From the NCBI RefSeq assembly GCF_018139145.2, contig NC_059477.1:44321600-44385599 (forward strand): DNA of 64,000 nucleotides. Direction: 5' to 3'. The notes beneath the pieces were generated by a model. The model did not search any database. It worked only from the letters and a program-made list of their open reading frames with translations, and was not told where the DNA came from. This document shows positions 51,762 through 63,197 of this stretch, in pieces (position 1 is the first letter of the stretch; each line of letters opens with the position of its first letter). The DNA comes from Gymnogyps californianus (lineage: Eukaryota > Chordata > Aves > Accipitriformes > Cathartidae). A program made the translations under genes and the position numbers.

Positions 51762-54700
51762 CTAGTCACTCTAATACAAAAGTTGCTTTTGTATACTTGT
51801 TCAGAAAAATAGATACGATGACAAGTAATTTGCAGTTGGATAGCTCCAAGGAGTTCAATATCACATGACATGTAAAACCTGCAAGATACTAAAAAATATT
51901 TTGCTCTACTTTGTTTCCCACCATTAAGCTGTTTTCTGAGGGTGAAGTTCCAAAGCCATGATCAAGAGCAACAAAATACAGTGAATTCTCATGTTTAACC
52001 TTTGAGGAAACAAGTATTACTGTTATGATATGACAGAAATAGTGAAATTTGTGTAAGGGCTTCCATACAGCTCAGTGTGTTGCAATTTAATTCTTTAGAA
52101 TTGATTCACTTATTCCACTACCCAGTAATATTTTTTTTTAACAAGGACACTCAGGTGAATAAAACACATGATGACAAAGGTATATCCTTCTAGTCATTCT
52201 GTCAAAAAAGTTTGATTCTATAACCAAAAATCAGCCAGTAAGGTATATCTTCTCCTTAATGATATTACCCTTTACCTTCCAGCACTATCGTACAGTGCCT
52301 GGACACTTCTTTCTTCTCTTGTAGTCTGTGAAACAACTGGCATCCAGATCAGAACCAGGACTTGAACTTCTCAGGTTTCCTAGAAGAAACAGGTAAGCTT
52401 TACAGATGTGAAGCCAGACTTCCTACAGATTTTGTCAGGTGCATAATACATGCACTAGTGAACAATTATATCAATATAAAAATCACTGAACATATGGCTG
52501 CCTTCACTAATTGGTCTTCTCCATGCTTTAGATACTTAACAATAATGTTCTTTGCAACATTATTAACTTATGCTGAACGACTACAAACAGACAATAAAAA
52601 CCTAGAACAGAGGAAAAAAAAAAATTTTTAAAGCATGTATTAATAAAAAATAAGTCATATACCTGCACCAGAATATTTGTTGTCTCCATCATGCTCCTGC
52701 AGCATCTAAAAATAGCTATATTGACTCAATTGAAAAATCTATTGCCTATCTGTAACTGAGCTTAAGAAAATAGCAATAGTATTTCACCATTCAATTACCA
52801 GGCATAAAATCAGTATCAGTTTATATCAGTAGCCACAAATTAGTAATTCTGACATTTGAAAATGAGCAATACTGGAGATAAGGTGCATAAGGAAAAATAC
52901 TGCAGAGTCAGGAGCAACAGATTTAACAACACAGAGGTATGAATTAAAACATGATACATGAGGAAGATATTCCATATGCCTATGTGCTGAAGTGCTTGTT
53001 TTAGATGTGGACTATGCCTGGTGTATAATTATGCTAATAGCTATTAGCTAGATTAGATCAAATAATCAGTCTGCTTGGAAACATGTTGATTCTTGATTGT
53101 GCCAAGTGACTTTTCAAACTTTGCAATCAGGTAATAACTTGCCTGTAGAATGTAGATTCTAAAGGAGGAATTGTCATGAAAGGTGAAAGAGTTCCAGAGC
53201 ACTGAGAGCACCGCTCAAAAAAATTTCATATGACTATTGTCTCTTTATCACAGTTAAAATTCTGTGTCTGCCCCCAGGCTTTCCCACATCTGCCTCCATT
53301 ATGAAAAAAAAACACATTCGAAAAATACATAGAACCATTACAATATAAATTCCATTCCTAATTCAGTCATTCACAGACTACTACTATTAAAAGAAATCTA
53401 TCCCCAGCACCAGATGAACATCTCTGAAGTCTGATATTTATGTGATTGGGACTTCAAGGGAAATAGGACTGAGAATGGCAGGAAAAGGAAGAGATTTCAA
53501 CTACACTATCCCATGGTCACAGAAGAATGATTCTCTCACTCATTCCTCCCACCCAGACAAACCAGTCTAATAATTTCCAACAGAAAAAAATCTAAATAAA
53601 TTAAAGCATTAAATAAAATCAGATTTACAAATCCATGCTGATGTTGTGGTATTTTAATAGTGCCAAGGGCTACCTGTCAAGAACAAGGTACTCTGATAAG
53701 TACGATGCAGATATGATTTCCATTCACAACAGCTTCTGGTTTAAATATATAACAAGTGACAGAGGTACTGAAGTAAAGAGAAAGAGGGTGGATGAAAAAC
53801 TAAAAAGAAATGGTGAATTATATTTAATATCGTAAGAAATCCACAACATCAACTATTTCTTGTTTAAACCAAGTTCCCACGATTTTCACAAGAATTTTGG
53901 GAACAGATGTGCAATGGCACTAAACTTTTTTATTATTAATGCTTTAGGCTGCACACCAAATCTGTATTACATGACTGCCTTATGTGGTAAATTATGAACC
54001 ATCACCTCTCCAATATGTATGGTAAAAATGAGTTTCTTTTATGTTCCATATATTTCATGATTCACACTCATTATCAGATTGCACAATGTGGTTTTCATTT
54101 TTGCACTTACATTTCCATACTATGGGACTAATTTAGCATGGGTCAATGGCTCAGTTTGCCGCTATGGTTTTAGCATTAAAAGCATAGACTCTTACTAGAT
54201 GACCTAAAGTCTGGATTTTCAAGGCAGTGAGGGAGCTGTGTTTTAGACAACTCTCTGAAAATCCAAGCTTAAACATTCAAACCAACAGATGCAAATCTAA
54301 ATCTGTTCAGAATTGCCTTCTTTCAATCAGTTTTATAGAGGCTGTGGAAGATATTGCAGGAAGCATGGATGAGAACTGCTATGGTTTTTATGCCTTAGTA
54401 GGAATATTGTTTTGTTTTTAACTAAAGCCACAAGGACTAGGTTTCAACACTGAAGTATGCTCATAGACAACGGGTAAGGATGGTTACCTCACTAACACAG
54501 CTACTGTTTTAAGCAGAAACGTGAAGCCAATATATATAATTATTAGTTGTCACACTACCAAAAGTATCCCAACAGTCCAACTGCCAAACTCCAAGTTTGA
54601 ATTGAGGGTACTGTGAGGGAACAGAGTAATGGAGAAGAGTTTGACACTGAACCTGCATGCAGGAGATGCAAGCTGCAGCAAGGTAAGCAGGCTCACATGG

Positions 54701-57700
54701 GTTTTCCAGATTCTTCTGCTCTCCATGCTTTATTTATTTTAATTTTCTCACTCTTGCTTTTCTTCACATCTATTTCTTCCTTGTCCTGCTAGCAGATTCA
54801 GCAGCATCTCCATGATACCTCATTTTCCTATGTGAATTCTAGGTCCACTCCCAAAAAAGTAAAGTAGGCTGTGTCAGCACATTAAAATAACAGCTGTTTA
54901 CAAAAAGTATCCACTGGTGAGGGTTATGTCTGATCTGAGTAGATAAGCTCTAATGGAGCCTTAAATTTGAAATGAAAGCACCATGGATGGGAATCACCAC
55001 CACAACCTTCCAAAACATGTCAATAATGAAATACGTAAGTTCATAGCTCTTTTGCAATGTCTGCCTGAGAACCACGCTGCTGCTGGCAGAAGGAACGATA
55101 TAGATTTAATAAGTTTGCTATTGCATGCTTGAACTTCTAGGACTGAAACCTGTGGACAATATCTAATAGTGACTAGCATGCAAATAGAAAAAAGAAACTT
55201 CTGATACCTAACCAGTGTAAAGAGATACCGACTTTGGTTCGTCATTGCTGTTAGCAGATGCAGAGAAAATAAATGCTGTATTATCTTAAGGCAAAGCTCC
55301 TGAATCATTCAGCTCTGATATGAGGAGGGTACCACACCCAAGTTCATGTAAATAAACTGAAAAATTAATATTTCTCTGCTGAGGCAGAGTAACATTAATA
55401 TGAAAACCCCTTACTACTGAACAAATACTTCAGAAAAAGTTTCTTTTGTTATCTCTCCTTCAGATCGTTTTATCTGAAAGAATTTCTTTCCCCAATCAAA
55501 ATTGTCATCATCCATTTCAAGCTAAATACTTATTGGCAGAGACATGCAGTACTATTGACTTTAATATTTGCAAAGTAAGTTGCTTTTCTACGGAGGAAAT
55601 TGCTGCATTTCAAAGCTATTTCCTGCCTCGCACATACAGAACTAAAATATCAAATAGATCTGGTTTAGACTGGATGTCCTTTAACTTTTTCTGCTCTAAA
55701 AATCCAAGCCAACAGTAGTCATCCATAAGGTAGCTGTCATGCTGTAAATCCCTACTGTTCTCTTACTCCATGTTATCTTCTACTTTTTCTACTTCATTAC
55801 CCCCTTCCTCTGATTCCACTTAATCACATCCTATTTTTACATTCTCTCTCCCCTTTGGTTTTTAATTTTTGACATCCAAGAATAAGATAATCCCAAATAA
55901 ATCATGAGACTAACGATTTTTTCTTCTTTCATGTTTTGCTTTCAGAGTCTCTGAAAGAGCTAATTTTTGTGATGAAATGCTTTGGCACAGCAAATGAGAA
56001 CACGTTTACAGCATTCTAGAAAAATCTCTTTAGCATTATGTGTTATGGTTTCAGCAACTGCTTGCAGATAAAATTAACAATCTCATCACAATATATACAG
56101 ATTTTGCTCTCTGACTCAGGCAGGGGTTATTCTTGCATGAGTCAGGGAACTGCGAGCATTGCTTTCGTAGCTTCTTTTTAAGCCACCGAGTATTGCAACA
56201 CAATAAAATAGCAAGTGTTGGTCGTACTCTAATATTGCTTTCTATTCTCCCTCCCCAGCACACACAGGCACACAAACACATACACACCTTTTTTGACTCG
56301 TCTGGTTAGGGACAGAGTAAGAATCGAGCAGGAACTAACTTCTACTTTACCTGCCCATCACCTTACATAATGCCTAGGGACCTGCAGGTACCATTATCTT
56401 AATGCAAAAGATTATAATCAGTGACAGATTCAAGAAAATGCCAAAATTTGTGATGAAGGTTTCTTCATCCACAACATGGTTTACAATGTAGATGGTAAAC
56501 ATTAAAAGATAATTCCTTAATGGAATTTTTCATTTAAATACTGAAAATGAAACTGTGAAGAAGTTTATCAAATAAATAATTCCAGATTAGTTATATCTAC
56601 TTCCAGTTCTTATATTTCATTGTAAGATTATTATAATCAGACATTTATCTTGGGTGATGCTATTCCTACATAGGACATTTATTTTGGACAATGCTATTTT
56701 CAAACAGTATGAAACAGGATTAACTACCAGAACTCTGGGATAAAAATCACAGATAGGATTCAGAAAATCTTACTGAGTAATAGTACACAGTAGAGTTATT
56801 TCAGAATTAGGTACTAATCACAAAAAACATTAATGAACACTACCTTTGAAACCAGGTCCTTTGTTGTTTCCAGCAAGTACTTCTCTTCAACTTTTGCAGG
56901 GTATTCCAGTAGCCATACTACCTTGATATTGATCTGAGGCAATAAAAACAGTTTAAGAAAACATGCTAGCTGTTTAGATGCCTTCAGCGTCAATGACGGT
57001 ATTTAAACAGAATGCACCATATATCATTAACACTCTGTCACTATGTTGTTGGTTTCTTATTTAAGAAGGAAAATAATTACAATGAGCTATACATGGGAAA
57101 TTATGTAAAATCACACATGAAAAATCCGCTTGTGCCATCCAGTGCTGGAAAATTTTTAACTGAAGCCTACTACGACTATTTATACGAATTTAATATATTA
57201 AGCAACAAAGAAAAATAATAGATGTTCCTAGTTCACTGCCGTTTTGAATGTCATTTTCATTGGTACAAAATTTTATCACTGATGTTACCACTTTGAAAAT
57301 ATATCTGTTTAACACAAATGTCACAGTCACTTTATGGAGATTCTGTATTAATTAAGGGTGAAATTATGGTGCTACTGAAGGCAAAGAGAATTCATTACAG
57401 CCAAAGATTTAATTTTATACCACAGCTTTTCAAAGAGCAAATGAAATTCAGGCTAGATTTTCTGAATGACAAAATCGGATCTTTTGGCTGAAGTGACGAA
57501 ATACTTGATAATTTAAACATTATGGCAGGTGAGTATTTTTAATAAATTCTGTGAAACTTTTACACACGTTAAGTAGCGTAACTCCTTCTTATTACTATGC
57601 ATTAGATAATTTAGAAGGGTTTGTTAAAGGCTGCATTGTTGTATTTTTGAAGTGTGACAGTAAATCATAACAGGCCTGGAAACAAAGGGGTTTTTTGAAA

Positions 57701-57710
57701 CGTTTTTTGA

Positions 57711-57715
57711 TATGT
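57711..57715 (+). repeat. Target-site duplication TATGT, left
   Basis: Matches TATGT at 58332-58336 directly beyond the other LTR end. Confidence 0.88.
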
Positions 57716-57853
57716 TGTCGTGGTTTAACCCCAGTCAGCAGCCAAGCACCACACAGCTGCTCCCTCACTCCCTGTCCCCCTGCCCCTGCTCCCGGTGGGA
57801 CGGGGAGGAGAATCGGGAAAGAAGGCAGAACTCGTGGGTTGAGATAAGAACAG

Positions 57854-57859
57854 TTTAAT
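57854..57859 (-). terminator. LTR poly(A) signal ATTAAA
   Basis: Minus strand reads TTATTAAACTGTTC, about 200 nt past the TATA box and before the U5-like end, as expected for the R region of this LTR. Confidence 0.5.
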
Positions 57860-57866
57860 AACTAAA

Positions 57867-57935
57867 GTAAAATATAATATTAACAATAATAATAATAATG
57901 AAATATAATAATAATAATGATAATAGTAACAAAAA
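57867..57935 (+). repeat. TAA/ATA-rich simple repeat inside the LTR
   Basis: Imperfect AAT trinucleotide runs (AATAATAATAAT, ATAATAATAATGATAATAG). The same expansion is typical of this LTR family and is a likely polymorphic microsatellite. Confidence 0.85.
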
Positions 57936-58055
57936 GGAATATAACAAAAAAAAGGACGGGGGGGATGGGGAGACCCAGTGATGCACAATGCAATTGCTCA
58001 CCACCCGCTGACCGATGCCAGAGCCGCGATCCACCCCTCCCAGCCAACTCCCCCA

Positions 58056-58066
58056 GTTTATATACT
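58056..58066 (-). promoter_or_regulatory. LTR TATA box
   Basis: Minus strand reads CAGTATATAAACTGG around this site, a strong TATA box in the expected U3 position of the reversed LTR. Confidence 0.65.
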
Positions 58067-58331
58067 GGGCATGACGTTCCATGGTATGGAATACCCCTTT
58101 GGCTAGCTCGGGTCAGCTGCCCCAGCCATGCTCCCTCCCAGCTTCTTGCACACCTGCTTGCTGGCAGAGCATGGGAAACTGAAAACTCCTTGGCTTAAGA
58201 TAAGCGACGCTACTTAGCAACAACTAAAACATCAGTGTGTTCTCAACATCATTCTCACACTAAATCCAAACCACAGCACTGTACCAGCTACTAAGAAAAG
58301 AATTAACTCTGTCCCAGCTGAAACCAGGACA

Positions 58332-58336
58332 TATGT
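58332..58336 (+). repeat. Target-site duplication TATGT, right
   Basis: Partner of 57711-57715. Both copies are unchanged, suggesting a fairly recent insertion or lucky preservation. Confidence 0.88.
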
Positions 58337-59800
58337 ACACAACTCACAACAGAGAAAGTATCTGTATCTAGCAGCTAACTATTCCGGCTTGATTTCAGAG
58401 TACATGTAACTCACCGGTATGCTGCATGTGTATTTTGGATGCTATGCTATAGAGTATTTTGAAACTGTCTATTATTTTAATGGATTCTTTCTCATATATT
58501 AAGAATAAAAGCTTGTGAGTATCACCATGCCCTTTTTGTATTGTTGCCAACATACTCTTACTAAGTTTTCTTCTTTAAGCACACAGAGCAATAATGAATA
58601 CTTAAGTAGGTTTTGTACACTGAAATGCAGAGGGGGTTGCTTAAATTACTCAAGGATTACAGTCTTTGCTGCTTAACTAAAGCCCTATTTAGTTAAATCA
58701 TATTTAGGCTTTCAAAAGTGAACTGTGATGTTTTTCAGTTGAATAGGCTGCTTCTGACCTCATTGGTAGGCCAAATGCAAGTTTGGGACAACTCCTTATG
58801 CTACATACAGAGGTAGAATTCTGAACCCAGCTCTACAGAGGGGCAGCCCCTGTTTTCCCACACAGGTGTAGCAGTGACTAACAGGACTGAAGCTGGGTGT
58901 TTCTGGATACGCTCCAGCTTCCACAGCTTCACACTGCATTACAAACTGCTGGCAACAGTCCTGTCTAATCCCAGTACACCAACGTAACAGAAAAGATAGT
59001 GGCTGAACGGACTTGCCCAAGACTCTCATTTGGGCCATTCCAGATAAGAATAATAAATTCATCTACATATGCATTTTGTGGAAAATGACCTACATATGTA
59101 TTAGAGGATGTTTCCATGGAATACACAGCCAGTAGGTGACCGTCTCTGGTTCTGAGGGGATGGGAACTCCAAACGAGATGTCCTTTAGCAGTGAGATTCT
59201 CTGCTGTCCGCCAAGGTGTGAACTCCTACTAGAGCCTTTCCCTCAACTGAGGTACTAGCAGCTGAGGTACTTCTCTACCCAGAAATTGATTTTTCACTAC
59301 ATTTAGAGCACGGAACCAAATCTGCAATCTCTAGCCTTCTGTCAAATGTGGCCAAGAGCACCCATGGGGTTCAAAAGTTCTCAGTCACAGGAAGGAATAC
59401 ATCAAAACACACGAGCTGAATGCATAACCTTGGATTCTGTAGGAAACCCAGCTAAAAATTTTAACAAAACAACAAATCAACAAAAGCAATGATAAAATTC
59501 CAAAAACAACAATAAAAAACTTGGGACACATACAAGTGAGAAAAATTCTAAGCAAAATACCACCGAAAGTAAAATATGCTGAATGAAACTTCGAGTCTAC
59601 AGCAGTAATTTTAAAAGTCTATGATGAATAACCACGACAAAACAAAGAAAAAGGAACAAAGACAGGGCGACCTGGATGCAGGCTGACTAAGGCGATGGAG
59701 GTTTCCACCAGAGCGAGACGGGACAGCAGTCAATCTAATACCAACCCCCCGTACAGCTAATTTTCTTCCTTTAGTCGCTCCCTTCCTCCTTTTCGCCTGA
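58337..59800. other. Sequence between the LTR and the CpG island
   Basis: Non-coding as far as can be seen, becoming GC-richer toward 59.8 kb. An A-rich segment lies near 59460-59520. Weak partial CTCF-like strings at 59128 and 59705 fall short of the core. Confidence 0.65.
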
Positions 59801-60107
59801 CTGACACGACGCCCTCACGCTGCAGCGCCGCAGCCGCCGTTTGTTTCAGCGCCGCCTCCGCAGTCGGGAGTTGCAGGGAGTTCAACGCCGCGTTAACCCG
59901 CTGGAACAGAGCACCCGACCAGCCGCTTCAGCCGCCGCCCCAGTCACCACAGCTCTGCCCCGGCCCGCTCCTTCCCGCCCCTCACCGCAGCGCCGCCTCC
60001 GCGGGAGCCGCTCCCGCCCATCCTCGCGCTCACGCGCCGCCGCCCGCCCCGCCCCGCCGCCCATGGGCGCTGTCGGCTGCGCGTCCGGTGCGGCTCCCGG
60101 CCCCGCC

Positions 60108-60165
60108 ATGGTGCGAAGGGAGCGCGTTTCGCCGTTCCCGCCGCTGGGCAGGCGCCCTCCCGCAG
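60108..60165 (+). CDS. Candidate first-exon coding segment or upstream ORF
   Basis: The ATG at 60108 has a strong Kozak context (GCCATGG); an in-frame ATG at 60063 (MGAVGCASG) lies upstream in weaker context. The frame reads MVRRERVSPFPPLGRRPPA and reaches the donor GCAG|GTAGGG in phase 1. Joined to the exon at 62808 it gives 18 more codons and then a frame that stops in the exon at 63084, so as spliced here it behaves as an upstream ORF rather than the main N-terminus. A missed exon could change this. Product unknown. Confidence 0.25.
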
Positions 60166-60168
60166 GTA

Positions 60169-60199
60169 GGGGCCGGGGCCGGGGCCGGGCGGGCCGGGC
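60169..60199 (+). repeat. GGGGCC-type G-quadruplex tract at a splice donor
   Basis: Three tandem GGGGCC units (60169-60186) followed by GGGC, GGGCC and GGG, starting three bases after the donor GT at 60166. At least four G-runs of three or more with short loops fit the G4 pattern. It lies in the inferred first intron of the CpG-island gene. Confidence 0.8.
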
Positions 60200-60720
60200 T
60201 CCCTGTGCGGGGAGGCGGTGTGAGAGACGCTCCCGCTCCGCGGCGGCCGCTCTCCTCGGCGCGGGCGGGCGCCCCCCGGGCCGCGGCACCCGCCGGCGGC
60301 CCGGCCGCGAGCAGAGGGAAGCCGGCTGCCCCGGTGCCCGAGGACCGCCGTGCGGCGACGGCCCCGCGGGCAGCGTGGCGGCTCTCTGAGGGGGCGCGGC
60401 CGCCCAAATCGACCGTCCTCGGCAAACGCGGCTCCTGGTAGCGCCCGACATCCGCGGAGCCGCCGGGACGGGCCGCGCTGCCCCGCCGCAGCCGGCGCGC
60501 CCGCACCTGCGGGCTGCTGCTCTGCCCCTCCCGAGGCCTGAGGGGCCGCGGGGCGGTGCCGGCAGCGAGGGCTCGGGAGGACGGGACCGGTGGGCGCCGA
60601 GCGGTCGGGGCCGCCCCGTCGCCTTCTCCCGGCGCCGCCGGGCCCGCGGAGCCGGACCTTCTGCGGGAGGAGCGCTTCTGAAGCGTCCGCGTCACCTTAA
60701 CCCGCCCTGGCGCAGACGCG

Positions 60721-62807
60721 CAGACCAGTCTGTTGTGCTCAGCCTTTCCCGCTGCATCCAGAGACACCACACCTCGATGTTTGATACTATCCCCGCTCCA
60801 TTAAATTTAAACTTGAACCGCTTGACTTTGGATCTGTTAGAGCAGGGTGGCCTGAGGTGCTGCTGCTCTCTTAATCAGGAATGTGTTATCAAGTAATAAG
60901 GAGAGAAACAGGTATCAGTGTTCTAATGAAGTTGGGGTTTTTTTTTTAGCGTTCCAGTCTTTATTCCTCGTCTCCTATCGTGAGGTCTTTATCTGACTAA
61001 ACAGTGCCTTTGAGTACAGGCTGATGAGCGTTCAACGTGGTACTCTAACCACTGCTCTACATAATGGGAGATTTGTAACGATGTGATACTTAGTATTTAA
61101 ATGCATGCCTAGGTTTCTTGGAAAGTTTGTAAATGCGTACAGGCGGTAATCAGCTCCTATGCTTGCCTGTTCGTTAATTGTGTGGAGCTAGTATCTCAAA
61201 ACACAGAGGCAGCATTAGTAGTTGGTTTGTTTCCCGCGTGCACTGGGTACACATACAGAGCTTCTATAGATTTAGCCTTTAGAACTGTCATACCGTCGCT
61301 GCCTAGTTTAAGCCAATTAGGGTGTCATGTCCGTGTCCCCCCGGGTTATTAGGAGCAGTTATTGCCTGAAGAGCACAGGGCATAACTTCTGTATCTCATC
61401 GTACCCCTAAAATCTGTTGTGTTTTCTTGAAAGTTTATTTTTTTTAAGCGTGCTTTTACGAGAATTTGTAAGTAGTTTTTTTCACCTTCACTCTAGTCCT
61501 TTCCTGGATTTTTGTGTCTCTGTGTGGCACGGATGGTTGAGTTGCACCTGAAAGGGCATTTAAACCCCTACAGTCAGTGACCTAGTGCGGTTTTTCTTAG
61601 TTTGCATGACAGTAAACGGCATTCTGGTGAGGCTTATCTGTCACTGCAGTGGAGGTGACCACCTCTGGCAGAGGAGTAGGGATGGCAGGCATAAGTTGTT
61701 TCAACTATGCACTTAGTGAACAAAGCAGGTTGAAGGTGGACACCTTTCTTCTGACCATAGTATCCATAAGTAACCTCGGGATTCAACAGAGCTCAGTACC
61801 TTTGTTTTCAGTTTGGATTTTTGGGTTTGGTTTTTTTGGTTTGGTTTTTTGGGGGGGGGAGGGGAGGAGGAAGAAGGGGGATATTCCTCCTTCCTTCCTT
61901 TCTTCCTCTCTTTCTTTAAAAATACATGGTGTTTTAAATATGGAAAGATTTTGGCACTTAGTTCTTAACTCTTAACTGTTAGATTACATGGCTTACAGGG
62001 CACTTAGAAAAATCAAAAAATTGAACTGTGTATTAAAACTTTGACATTTCTCTTAGTTGCTTTGAAAAAAACAAATCACAAAACAGCTTTCTGGTGCATT
62101 CCAGAAGCATCCATATTCAACTATTCCACTGCCAGGGATGTGTATGAGCAGGTTTGACAGCTGCTACTAGCAGCTATTTTCAAGTCAGTGAAAAGATTGA
62201 AATAAGTCCTGCATTATTTCTCATCATTATAAGTAACTTTCTTCTGTGGGCTTGTTGGTAGTAGAGACAATTCCTGATTGGCTGCTTAGTGTTTAAATAT
62301 CTTTTCCCACTTTGGGTATCTCTCTCCTTCCCGCCCACCCCCCCAACACCCCAGCTCCTCCTTGTGCTTTTTGTAAAGCTTCATAGTGTTAAAATGTCTT
62401 TGCTTCCCTGTGTGTCTGGATCTCTTCACCCTGCTAAATTAAAACTATAAGACATGCTTGTATCTAGAAATCGTCAATCCTGCGTGTGTGTGCTTAGTGA
62501 AGGTCCCAAACCAAAAGTCGTGGATCTAGATTCAGTTATGGTTTTTTTATCTACTTCCAAAATTTTAGTTGGGTTCCCATTTGCAGTTTGACTCATTCCT
62601 AAAAAGCCAAAAAAATCTAAGCACCTAACAAGCTGTGGAAGAATACTTGGGATAACTTGCATTGGTGTTCTGGATGAATTTGTTATAAAGGGAATGGGAT
62701 GTCAAGAAGACGTCAGTCTAAGATCTTGAAATATTCCAGGGGTTTTTGTGTTTTGTTTTGTGGTTTGTTTGTTTATTTTTTAAATTCTTTATCGTTCTTG
62801 TTTCAAG
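60721..62807 (+). other. Inferred first intron of the CpG-island gene
   Basis: No exon with fitting phase was found. It includes a T/G-rich to purine-rich tract at about 61812-61880 followed by a CCTT/CTTT pyrimidine stretch. The open frame at 61649-61975 spans this low-complexity DNA and is not considered coding. Confidence 0.5.
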
Positions 62808-62860
62808 ATGCATCTCATGTTATCTCCCACTTACAAAGACAAGGAAGAGTTTCACACCTT
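62808..62860 (+). CDS. Unidentified gene, candidate exon with start codon
   Basis: A strong polypyrimidine tract and acceptor (TTCTTGTTTCAAG) is followed at once by ATG, and the segment ends at a donor with good intronic bases (CTT|GTGAGC). From the ATG it reads MHLMLSPTYKDKEEFHTL, ending two bases into a codon. That phase matches the exon at 63084, where the join makes a leucine codon. Start in this exon is inferred. Product not recognised. Confidence 0.4.
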
Positions 62861-63083
62861 GTGAGCTGAGGGTATTTAGAATCTTGATTCTCTTTACTGG
62901 TAGATAATTGGAAATGGTTGACACTTGCATTTCAGAGGAGACTTTTCATTTTGCAGTTAAAACTCCCAAAAGAATTTGGTTCAGTCTAGGTCTCTAGTGT
63001 ATTTGCAGCTGTAAGATGGCTAGGCGATTAATTTGCACCTTATACAGGAGTATAACTAACTGTATGTATGTAATTTTACAAAG

Positions 63084-63197
63084 AAAAGAAAAGCCAAGTC
63101 TAGATATTGCAGAACTCCAGCACTGTAAGGCTGCTTTGGACATGACTGAAGGAGAATTCTTGTTTCTAAAACTAAACCTGCAAGCAGGAAACACAAG
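63084..63197 (+). CDS. Unidentified gene, candidate internal exon (38 codons, phase 2-2)
   Basis: A branch-like TAACTAAC is followed by the acceptor ACAAAG; the donor AAG|GTGAGT is strong. It reads KEKPSLDIAELQHCKAALDM, then TEGEFLFLKLNLQAGNT and a split arginine. Only this frame is open. An alternative acceptor at 63007-63008 (TATTTGCAG) would add 25 codons in the same frame, including a well-placed ATG at 63016. The charged, leucine-rich pattern suggests helix or coiled coil. I do not recognise the protein; it does not resemble remembered DAPL1, TANC1 or WDSUB1 N-termini. Confidence 0.45.

Larger units (their letters stand above)
50641..57710. other. Intergenic sequence
   Basis: Apart from the CTCF-like motifs and a perfect 16-bp palindrome at 53033-53048, it holds only short open frames on both strands. 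No gene or named repeat was recognised. Confidence 0.65.
57716..58331 (-). mobile_element. Solo LTR of an avian endogenous retrovirus (ERVL-like), 616 bp
   Basis: A complete LTR with TG...CA ends (TGTCGTGG at 57716, CCAGGACA ending 58331), flanked by identical 5-bp duplications TATGT at 57711-57715 and 58332-58336. The sense strand is minus: that strand carries the promoter TATA box and, further along, the ATTAAA poly(A) signal. It contains the (TAA)n stretch and the block GTGATGCACAATGCAATTGC, which I remember from a widespread avian LTR family. There is no internal viral coding sequence on either side, so the provirus was lost by LTR-LTR recombination. The 5-bp duplication suits the ERVL class; the family assignment is from memory. 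Confidence 0.9.
59810..60720. promoter_or_regulatory. CpG island promoter
   Basis: About 0.9 kb of very GC-rich, CpG-dense sequence in an otherwise AT-rich window. It has several GC boxes (CCGCCCCGCCCCGCCGCCC at 60046-60062 and others). The + strand has a good donor at 60166, and the minus strand has plausible donors (GCG|GTGAGG ending at 59986, and AAG|GTGACG near 60684), so it may fire in both directions. It very likely holds the first exon of the + strand gene whose candidate exons follow at 62.8-63.8 kb. Confidence 0.85.

Noticed and set aside
57917..58198. 93-codon + strand open frame, with minus-strand frames, at 57.7-58.2 kb.
   Set aside because: These lie wholly inside the solo LTR, which is non-coding.
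59128..59141. Possible third CTCF-like string CCAGTAGGTGACCG, with another at 59705.
   Set aside because: These match the core at only 12 and 11 of 14 positions and miss key G and C positions, so they were not counted with the pair at 50.8 and 51.75 kb.
60030..60770. Long minus-strand open frame (246 codons) and overlapping open frames on both strands in the GC-rich region.
   Set aside because: All are rich in Arg, Ala, Gly and Pro, as expected from stop-poor CpG-island DNA, and occur in several overlapping frames on both strands. No domain or consistent start was visible.
61649..61975. 108-codon open frame after the CpG island.
   Set aside because: It runs through low-complexity T/G, purine and pyrimidine tracts and has no donor site with matching phase.
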